A stretch of 5,727 bases of DNA, taken from Candidatus Woesearchaeota archaeon (GTDB taxonomy: Archaea > Nanobdellota > Nanobdellia > SCGC-AAA011-G17 > GW2011-AR20). Shown piece by piece: positions 1 to 5,527 of this stretch. Below the pieces are notes generated by a model. The model saw nothing but the letters and a program-made list of their open reading frames with translations. It was not told the origin of the DNA and searched no databases. Numbering within the stretch: position 1 is the stretch's first letter; each line of letters starts with the position of its first letter. The stretch is from the NCBI GenBank assembly GCA_018302725.1, contig JAGVZJ010000048.1, positions 1 to 5,727 of the forward strand, given 5' to 3'. The position numbers and the translations under genes were made by a program.

Positions 1-1
1 A

Positions 2-2512
2 AATTACGATATTAAAATCAGGTCTGGTTCTATCATTAATCTTGATGCCAGTGAGAGTTATTATGGAGCAGCTAAGTTACCTATGGAAGAATCGTCCTTT
101 AAATGGCATCTGATAAAAGATAATATTGCTGTGGAGAATCTAGGCAGCTTAGTTAAAAATAATGCTAATAATATTGAACTAAAGGATTTTGTTGGCCAAC
201 TCATTAAAGGAGAGGGAATTAGTATAGTAAGCGGGGAAAAAGAAACTAGCTTTGGTTTTGAATATAGTAATGATCCTTTTTCTACTGGAAAAGATGAACT
301 AAATTATATTGTATTAGAAGTTAGTGAGGATGATGTTTATGATTATTATGTACAAGCTGTTTATGTAAGTTATACTGGAAGACCTGTTGCAGGGGCACCT
401 GGAGAAACTGGAGGCAGTGCTGATATAAAGCAATTGTCTACAAAGACTTGCAATTCAGATGCTGATTGTTCTGGATGGACATGCAACTTATTGGAGAAAA
501 GATGTGTTCCTCCTGATTATTCTTTGTTATCATGCAAGACCTCATTTAGGTCAAATGTTGTTTATTACAATGGGAAGAGGTATAACAATCCTTTCTACAA
601 CAATCCTTTATTCTTACAGATGGCTTCTGCATCTCCTCCACAGAAATCTTCCTGTGTTTCTTCTACAAGAATAAGGATTCCTCTATGTGATGATGGGTTA
701 CTTCTCTCCCACGAGGAGCATTGTCCTTCAGGAAGCACTTGTTCAGATGAAGAAGGAATTTGTAAAAAAGTGTCTACTAATCTATGCATAGATGATTATT
801 CTTTAAGTAAAAAGGATGACTGCTGGAACCAAGATGCTTTATGTCAAGAGAAAGGATGTGTTAAATTTGAAGATTTGGGGTGGAAGGATGAAGTATTAAA
901 AGAGATTAAGGATTTAAAGTATATACCATCTGATGCACTACTGAGGTTATTGGGGAGTCAAGGTGCAACTCAAGAAGATATAGCGTTATTGAAACAGCGG
1001 GGGAGAGCAAGCGCAGCAAAAAATATCTACGATATGAGCAAGGATTGGAACAGATATCCAAGAGAGACATATTTTCCAGAAACCGTTATTCTTGCTTTGA
1101 TAAAGTCATTGGAAAATGGAAATTCAAATGTGAGATTTTGGATAATCAACGCTTTAGAAATGATAGATACGCCTAGTTTTTCGCTTCTAACTAAGTTACA
1201 ACCAATTTTGACTGAAATTTCAGAAACAGACCCAGATACTAGCACCTCTGATGCTGCAAAATTGTACCTAGAAAGAATTGAGAGAACATTAGAAATACGG
1301 AATTGTGTACCTTGTGAATCTGGAGGTGTGGGCAAACCTGTTGGAGGAGAAGCTACTGTTTGCTGCGTTGATACTAACGTGCAAGGAGTGCAACCAGAAA
1401 AACCTATCTTAGCAATATTCCCGGATCTGAGTGGATGGAGACCTGAGAGAGGATTACCTATAGATCAGACTTCTTTCCCTAAACAAGAACAAAGACGGTC
1501 AATAAGTTCTGGAATAAAAGAAGATGACAGTGGATTCATGATTAATCCTACTATAATGTATGATGGCATACTTGATGAAAGAACGGAGATTTCTTCATTT
1601 GGAAAGATGAGCGAGATGGGTAGTTCTTTTGGTAATATTCAAGGGGATTTTTTTGGAAGGATAGCCAATCAGTGGGATGGAAAATACTATGATTTCCTTA
1701 CCGATCTTAAACTATATAGAGATTATGTTAGGAAAGAGTTACAGGAAAAGGGGATGGAAGGTGCTAAGGTTGAATACAGGCTTTATATATCTGGGGTTAC
1801 CTATTATTATATAAAACAAAGAATTAGAGATCGTGAGATTAATATTCTGACTGACTTTAAAAAAGGGCAAGAAGAAGTGATATTTTATGTCTGGCTTCCA
1901 AATGAAGAGCCGTCTGATATTTATGGACATAAAGTGATTAATCTTTGGGAACCAGAAACTAGTCAAAATTCTGACAGTATTAATTATGGAGAGATCAATG
2001 CTAAAATAGAAGAAATTGTTAAATTAGCAGAAGCAGCGGGGGAATATGGATCTGGTGCTAGTAAAACTGAAAATGATTTAGGGGATCTTAATGGCGATGG
2101 CAAGAATGATATGAGCCTTACTCAATTATCCTTTTCAAGCAGAACTGGTGAATCTCAGAAATATGTTATCAATTATCAATACATTTCCAAGACTGTGCAC
2201 TCAGATATCCCTTCAATGAATCTAAAGAAAGGGTCTACAGTTAGTGTTGTGATTACTGCCTGGGATAAAACCACTGAGAGAAATGAGGGGGGTTTTATGA
2301 TAACTGATAAATATCTGTTTGGAGATAATAATGGCAATGGGGTTATAGACTCTGGAGATACTGTGGACAAATTTGAAGTACTAGTATCTGAGCTTACACA
2401 AAAAAAATCAGAAAGAAAGGCAGGTAAATTTGATATAGAGAGGGCATTAGATATCATACAGGACCTATCAATACAGTTAGAGATTAGGAAAGCAAGTATA
2501 GGTGTTTATTAA
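2..2512 (+). CDS. Large secreted multidomain protein, 5'-truncated by window edge (PKD-like, Cys-rich, HEAT-like, Ca-loop)
   Basis: The frame is open from base 2, so ATG 83 is internal: the 27 codons before it include an LDASESY motif, the typical strand of a PKD domain, continued by a FKW strand just after ATG 83. Numbering from ATG 83: PKD-like fold to about 100; Cys-rich modules at 120-275 (14 Cys, including C202-x11-C214-P-S-G-S-T-C220-x6-C227); mainly helical 275-400, with 330-400 resembling a HEAT-type hairpin; a C-x2-C...CC cluster near 407-431; an unrecognised mixed alpha/beta region at 440-660; calcium-loop motifs at 668-679 (DLNGDGKND) and 748-759 (DNNGNGVIDSGD) around a beta-rich stretch. 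No C-terminal membrane helix is seen. The 18 Cys, an even number, fit an oxidised extracellular protein. The signal peptide must lie upstream. Function is unknown; a surface or secreted adhesive or structural role is inferred. At least 836 residues are visible. Coding is secure; domain calls other than PKD are tentative. Confidence 0.88.
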   Translation, partial: NYDIKIRSGSIINLDASESYYGAAKLPMEESSFKWHLIKDNIAVENLGSLVKNNANNIELKDFVGQLIKGEGISIVSGEKETSFGFEYSNDPFSTGKDELNYIVLEVSEDDVYDYYVQAVYVSYTGRPVAGAPGETGGSADIKQLSTKTCNSDADCSGWTCNLLEKRCVPPDYSLLSCKTSFRSNVVYYNGKRYNNPFYNNPLFLQMASASPPQKSSCVSSTRIRIPLCDDGLLLSHEEHCPSGSTCSDEEGICKKVSTNLCIDDYSLSKKDDCWNQDALCQEKGCVKFEDLGWKDEVLKEIKDLKYIPSDALLRLLGSQGATQEDIALLKQRGRASAAKNIYDMSKDWNRYPRETYFPETVILALIKSLENGNSNVRFWIINALEMIDTPSFSLLTKLQPILTEISETDPDTSTSDAAKLYLERIERTLEIRNCVPCESGGVGKPVGGEATVCCVDTNVQGVQPEKPILAIFPDLSGWRPERGLPIDQTSFPKQEQRRSISSGIKEDDSGFMINPTIMYDGILDERTEISSFGKMSEMGSSFGNIQGDFFGRIANQWDGKYYDFLTDLKLYRDYVRKELQEKGMEGAKVEYRLYISGVTYYYIKQRIRDREINILTDFKKGQEEVIFYVWLPNEEPSDIYGHKVINLWEPETSQNSDSINYGEINAKIEEIVKLAEAAGEYGSGASKTENDLGDLNGDGKNDMSLTQLSFSSRTGESQKYVINYQYISKTVHSDIPSMNLKKGSTVSVVITAWDKTTERNEGGFMITDKYLFGDNNGNGVIDSGDTVDKFEVLVSELTQKKSERKAGKFDIERALDIIQDLSIQLEIRKASIGVY
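581..610 (+). repeat. Short tandem duplication (2 x 15 bp) inside the coding region
   Basis: Units 581-595 and 596-610 match at 13 of 15 bases and encode YNNPF followed by YNNPL in the Cys-rich part of the first protein. The length is a multiple of three and keeps the frame, so this looks like a small in-gene duplication, not a mobile or regulatory repeat. Confidence 0.5.
2084..2119 (+). other. EF-hand/dockerin-like calcium-loop motif 1 in the first protein
   Basis: Residues 668-679 (from ATG 83) place Asp, Asn, Asp and Asp at loop positions 1, 3, 5 and 9, the D-x-N-x-D-G pattern of EF-hand, dockerin and thrombospondin-type calcium loops. Position 12 is Leu instead of an acidic residue, so the site may be incomplete or of the dockerin/type-3 kind. 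Calcium binding is inferred from the pattern only. Confidence 0.6.
2324..2359 (+). other. EF-hand-like calcium-loop motif 2 in the first protein
   Basis: Residues 748-759 (from ATG 83) carry Asp1, Asn3, Asn5, Gly6, Ile8, Asp9 and Asp12, a full canonical 12-residue EF-hand loop by spacing. It lies about 80 residues after the first loop, with a beta-rich stretch between them. No strong helices flank it, so an isolated loop in a beta domain is more likely than a true EF-hand pair. Confidence 0.62.
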
Positions 2513-2515
2513 CTT

Positions 2516-2538
2516 AAAAATCAAATAGTTTATATAAT
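2516..2538 (+). promoter_or_regulatory. Archaeal promoter (BRE plus TATA box) for the small membrane protein
   Basis: TTTATATAAT at 2529-2538 is a near-ideal archaeal TATA box, preceded by an A-rich BRE-like stretch at 2516-2528. Its centre lies about 24-25 nt before ATG 2558, the usual TATA-to-start-site distance, and no Shine-Dalgarno sequence precedes that ATG. Transcription therefore probably begins at or next to the start codon, giving a leaderless mRNA. Confidence 0.7.
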
Positions 2539-2557
2539 CTCATTCTTTTATGGTTTT

Positions 2558-2956
2558 ATGAATGAGAGAAAACTTTCTGCTCCTCTAATTTTGATAGCTG
2601 TATTGTACTTGCTGGGAGCATTGATGTACTTTCTAGTAAGCTTAGTTTTAATTTTTGCCGGGAAGACAGGATATGTACCTCCTGAATTAACAGGATCTCT
2701 ATCTAATGGGCTGATAATTTTATCAGGATTTGTTTTTCTTGCAATAGCATTGCTGTACTTTTTTGTAGGGAAGGATTTGCTAAGAAGAAAGAACTGGGCA
2801 AGAACTGCTGCAATAGTGATTTCAGGCATTAGCGCTTTGTTTAATCTATACTCCCTAATAACAGGCAGCATTGTTTCAGCTGTAATGCTTGTAATTAATG
2901 CTGCAATTGTAGCTTATTTTCTGCTTAATAAAGAAGCTAAGAAAAACTTTTCATAA
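2558..2956 (+). CDS. Small four-helix integral membrane protein of unknown function
   Basis: A 132-residue protein with four hydrophobic segments at about 8-34, 50-70, 82-102 and 104-122. The positive-inside rule (MNERK at the start, KDLLRRKNWAR between helices 2 and 3, NKEAKKNF at the end) puts both termini and the middle loop in the cytoplasm, leaving short outer loops. The R-R-K-N-W-A-R segment entering helix 3 and the VINAAIVAYFLL helix near the end recall small four-helix DUF-type membrane proteins common in archaea and bacteria; I cannot name the family. There are no catalytic motifs. It stands 45 bp after the preceding gene with its own TATA box, and the ATG is fixed by promoter spacing. 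A link with the neighbouring surface proteins is possible but not shown. Confidence 0.85.
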   Translation: MNERKLSAPLILIAVLYLLGALMYFLVSLVLIFAGKTGYVPPELTGSLSNGLIILSGFVFLAIALLYFFVGKDLLRRKNWARTAAIVISGISALFNLYSLITGSIVSAVMLVINAAIVAYFLLNKEAKKNFS

Positions 2957-2960
2957 AAGA

Positions 2961-2975
2961 CAAATTATTTAAAAT
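2961..2975 (+). promoter_or_regulatory. Archaeal TATA-box promoter for the transglutaminase-like operon
   Basis: TTTAAAAT at 2968-2975, preceded by an A/T-rich BRE-like CAAATTA, sits in the 30-bp gap after the membrane protein gene. Its centre is about 24-25 nt before ATG 2996, the same spacing as the promoter at 2529-2538, but only 15-16 nt before the longer candidate ATG 2987. The spacing suggests a leaderless transcript starting at 2996 that covers the secreted enzyme and the downstream anchored protein. Confidence 0.6.
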
Positions 2976-2995
2976 AGAAACTTTTAATGATTAGA

Positions 2996-3250
2996 ATGAG
3001 GTGGTATGTTTTATTATTCTTTTTTTTAATAGTGATAGTTAGTGTCAACTCCCAGAGTGAAAGTGTGTGCACACAGCAGGGAGGAGAGTGCAAATCAGTC
3101 TGTGGAACAAATGAGGCTGTACTGGATTTGACAGAGCAGTGTACTGGAGGGTTAACATGCTGTGTTTCGAGCATTCAATCATTAAATAATCCATCAACTT
3201 CATCTACATGTTCTGTTAACTCCTTTATGCTCAATTTGCGGGTGCCCTGA
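2996..3250 (+). CDS. N-terminal part of frameshifted secreted transglutaminase-like protein: signal peptide and six-Cys module
   Basis: This frame encodes the export signal and first Cys-rich module of the protein continued at 3243-4829. ATG 2996 is preferred over ATG 2987 because of TATA spacing; either gives a good signal peptide (about residues 1-19, a run of L/F/V/I ending VSVNS). Mature residues carry C25-x6-C32-x3-C36-x12-C49-x5-C55-C56, with Gly-Gly after the first Cys, a spacing close to beta-defensins. Residue C72 begins another Cys module whose remaining Cys lie in the other frame. The frame ends at TGA 3248, just after the presumed break at GGG 3240-3242. Read alone it would be an 84-residue secreted Cys-rich peptide, but the seamless continuation in the next frame makes a broken gene or sequence error more likely. 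Confidence 0.6.
   Translation: MRWYVLLFFFLIVIVSVNSQSESVCTQQGGECKSVCGTNEAVLDLTEQCTGGLTCCVSSIQSLNNPSTSSTCSVNSFMLNLRVP
3240..3242 (+). other. Probable +1 frameshift site joining the two halves of the secreted enzyme gene
   Basis: The frame from ATG 2996 runs to TGA 3248. The downstream frame is open from 3186 but has no ATG start, so the join must lie between 3186 and 3247. Removing one G from GGG 3240-3242 restores a single frame and produces C-x10-C-P-E-G-S-S-C-x4-C, which matches the C-x11-C-P-S-G-S-T-C-x6-C module of the protein at 2-2512. This makes it the most economical position. Sequencing or assembly error, real mutation and programmed frameshift all remain possible; no classic slippery heptamer is visible. 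Confidence 0.65.
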
Positions 3251-3314
3251 AGGGTCTAGCTGTTCTGGCACTATATGCCTTTCTGAGGATGGAAGAGAAT
3301 CTTCTGATATTTCA

Positions 3315-4829
3315 TTGGTAAATTCACCTCCAATCATTTCAATTATACCAATTCTTAGCACTCCTTTTGATCCAATAGACCTCAATCTGTATGCTGAAGA
3401 CCCTGAAGGAAACATTTTGTCATTCACTTTCTCAAATGGACTTACTGAATACAGTTCTAATGTTCTTGACTGCAGCATTACTGAATCCACATTTTTTTGT
3501 GTAGCCAAAGGGACTGGTCCAGATGCAGTTGATATTGTTGCCTCTGATGGAGAAAAAACAAATGAGATGATATTTTCTATTGAAGCAATAAGGCAAGAGA
3601 CAATTTCCTTGCAAGAAAATACTTTTCCTGTCGCTAACGCAGGGAAAGATACTGTAGTGTTAATAGGACAGGATGTTGTGCTAGATGCTTCTCAATCCTA
3701 TGATGTGGATGGAAATCTGCCTTCTTTGAATGATGCTTTTATCTGGAAAGAAAGAGGAATGATTATAGGAAAGGGGAGGATTTTGAAAACAAAATTTACA
3801 ACTTCTGGGACTCATATAGTTACGTTAGAAGTTACAGACTTAGCAGGATCAACTTCAAAGGATAGCGTTACAATGAGAGTGAGAGAAAAAAGCAATTGCG
3901 TCAATACCAATGCTGTGTATTACCCACAGGATACACAATGCACTAAAAAATGGCCCTCTAAAGAAGGAGAGTTGATAGCTATAAACTCTGAAAGCTATTC
4001 ATGTGACTTATTTGAAGTGTGTGATGGCGGGTTAGATCATATTATTGAAGAAGCAATAGACTGCTGTGATGGGACTCCTTTCTTGGACTCTAAGAGATCT
4101 GGGTCATGTGCATTTGCAAATAGGAACTCAGGAGGAAATGTGAATGCATGCCAAGCACTGTATGTAATTAAAGGATTTGGAGATGGTGCGGTGTATATGC
4201 AGGATTATTTTTATTCTGAAATGTGCTGTTATGGGATAAGAGAGTTATGCCCTGCTGGTTTTCCTCTGTATACTCCAAGACCATTGCCTTTAACAGACAC
4301 AAATCCTACTTCATTACAATGCAGAACTTCTGCTGATAACAGGATTTTGGGAGAGTGGGTATCAGACACGAGAATTGATTTAAACAATATTGCACTGCAG
4401 GATACTCATACTGGAGCTACTGTTAACGTTTTGTCTACCGGAACATGTGTGGACTATAATGCTGCAACTGTTACATTATTAAGAAAACTTGGATTCAAAA
4501 GCACTGATGTGTTTTTGGTAGAAGCTACAAATCATGCATATTCTTTAGTTAAACTTCCATTAGACAGGAAGTATACACTCATAGATACAACTGGAAATTC
4601 TGAACCAATTTCTATTGGAGGGCTGCCACCGCAGAATTATCCCTACTGTGAGAATATGCTAAACTGTTATAATGACATGGGAAGGGCTATATGTCCAGAA
4701 TTAAAAGACATAAAAGGATGTTCAGGCGTTAAAGAAAGCATTTTAAAGCAGAGTTCACGTATTGGGTTTAAGACTAAGAAGATAGGAGAAGATGTGTTTG
4801 GGAGGTTGTTAGAAGAAGCACGAAGATGA
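3315..4829 (+). CDS. Secreted transglutaminase-like protein, main body (Ig-like, PKD, Cys-rich, catalytic domain)
   Basis: TTG 3315 is only the first possible start codon in this frame; the protein really appears to continue from 2996-3242 through a frameshift, giving about 610 residues in all. Counting from 3315: Ig/cadherin-like domain 5-95 (DPEGN, one Cys pair); PKD domain 105-192 (LDASQSYD, then the THIVTLEVTD strand); Cys-rich region 193-345 with 12 Cys, including two CC pairs; transglutaminase-like domain about 350-435 with Cys378 in GTCVDYNAA, His407 in NHAYSL and Asp424 in LIDTTG, spaced as in the papain-like transglutaminase superfamily; then a four-Cys tail. Such domains hydrolyse or cross-link peptide or isopeptide bonds; which one cannot be told here. 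No signal peptide is present in this frame alone, which supports the join. The stop overlaps the next gene's start by ATGA. The fold call is good; the substrate is unknown. Confidence 0.85.
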   Translation: MVNSPPIISIIPILSTPFDPIDLNLYAEDPEGNILSFTFSNGLTEYSSNVLDCSITESTFFCVAKGTGPDAVDIVASDGEKTNEMIFSIEAIRQETISLQENTFPVANAGKDTVVLIGQDVVLDASQSYDVDGNLPSLNDAFIWKERGMIIGKGRILKTKFTTSGTHIVTLEVTDLAGSTSKDSVTMRVREKSNCVNTNAVYYPQDTQCTKKWPSKEGELIAINSESYSCDLFEVCDGGLDHIIEEAIDCCDGTPFLDSKRSGSCAFANRNSGGNVNACQALYVIKGFGDGAVYMQDYFYSEMCCYGIRELCPAGFPLYTPRPLPLTDTNPTSLQCRTSADNRILGEWVSDTRIDLNNIALQDTHTGATVNVLSTGTCVDYNAATVTLLRKLGFKSTDVFLVEATNHAYSLVKLPLDRKYTLIDTTGNSEPISIGGLPPQNYPYCENMLNCYNDMGRAICPELKDIKGCSGVKESILKQSSRIGFKTKKIGEDVFGRLLEEARR

Positions 4830-5515
4830 AGAAGTTTTTGTTCATATTACTGATTTTAGTATTATTGCCTAGTGTTTACAGCCAAGAAGGCATAAGAATC
4901 AACAGGGAGGTTCAAGGTACTGCAAGTGTTGGGGAAACAGTAAATGTAAAAATAAATGTTTTAAATCCGTATAATGAAGAAAAAACATTTAGTATTGAAG
5001 AAAAGCTGCCTAATGATGTAGAAATGGTTTATCCTTCTGAGCCCCATGAAACCAAATTCTTTAATGGAATTAAAGTATCTTTCCTAAAATGGGAGAAAAA
5101 AATAAGTCCTGGAAATGTCATTTCCTTAGAATATAAGATTAAACCTAAGGTTCCTGGAGAGTATTCTTTGTCCCCTACAACTGTTGTGGATTTGAGTAGT
5201 GGAAGGGACATAAAAGGCAAGTCATCAAACATAGTTGTTTCTTGCGTAGCTAACGGTATATGCGACCGGGGAGAAAATTATCTTAACTGCAATCAAGACT
5301 GCAAAGCAGATGCTAATGATGGAGTTTGTAATCCAGCTCCCGGATTATGCGATCCTGACTGTGAGGGAATGGAAGACTGTGCTAAGGGAGAAAGTGGTTT
5401 TAGCATATGGTATATTTTAATACCGATAATTTTAATAGGAATTATTTATCTAATCTACAAAGTAGGGGGAAATAAAAACTCTGAGTTTAATACTCCTACT
5501 AAAGACGCAGAATAA
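4826..5515 (+). CDS. Cys-rich type I membrane protein with extracellular beta-sandwich domain
   Basis: A 229-residue protein. Signal peptide at 1-19 (MKKFLF then a leucine-rich core, ending VYS before Q20). Residues 24-136 form a beta-sandwich of the DUF11/NEW3/CARDB type: G-E-T-V-N-V-K-I-N-V-L-N-P, LPNDVEMV, then a W-x3-I-x-P-G strand and a closing G-E-Y-S-L. Residues 140-185 hold eight Cys in two related units (C-x5-C-D-x-GEN-x4-C-x3-C and DGVC...LCDPDC...C), a stalk type I associate with archaeal surface proteins. One membrane helix at about 193-211 is followed by a short hydrophilic cytoplasmic tail. ATG 4826 overlaps the upstream stop as ATGA, so it is translationally coupled to the transglutaminase-like gene. 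This suggests a role as membrane partner, anchor or substrate of that enzyme. It has no catalytic motif of its own. Confidence 0.88.
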   Translation: MKKFLFILLILVLLPSVYSQEGIRINREVQGTASVGETVNVKINVLNPYNEEKTFSIEEKLPNDVEMVYPSEPHETKFFNGIKVSFLKWEKKISPGNVISLEYKIKPKVPGEYSLSPTTVVDLSSGRDIKGKSSNIVVSCVANGICDRGENYLNCNQDCKADANDGVCNPAPGLCDPDCEGMEDCAKGESGFSIWYILIPIILIGIIYLIYKVGGNKNSEFNTPTKDAE

Positions 5516-5527
5516 GTTCTTTAGAAA

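Noticed and set aside
459..674. Overlapping + strand frame of 71 codons
   Set aside because: It is fully inside the first secreted protein in another frame and has no start-site signals or domain features.
3020..3027. Run of eight T as an archaeal poly-T terminator
   Set aside because: It lies inside the signal-peptide codons (Leu-Phe-Phe-Phe-Leu) of the secreted protein, just after that gene's start, so it is better explained by coding.
3270..3279. TATA-like CTATATG as a separate promoter for the 3315-4829 frame
   Set aside because: Spacing to TTG 3315 is about 40 nt, the motif is weak, and it overlaps codons of the continuous protein in the restored frame.
3315..3317. TTG as a genuine start of an independent gene
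   Set aside because: It would give an Ig/PKD/Cys-rich protein with no signal peptide, and the frame before it encodes a plausible Cys module joined to the upstream signal-peptide frame.
595..3614. Several minus-strand open frames of 60-107 codons (for example 1027-1335, 2176-2457, 2548-2871, 3200-3508)
   Set aside because: All lie opposite well-supported + strand genes, show no recognisable domains, and carry compositions expected of antisense shadows.
5484..5493. TTTAATAC as a promoter for the primase-like gene
   Set aside because: It is a poor TATA match, about 40 nt from ATG 5528, and lies within the coding end of the anchored protein.
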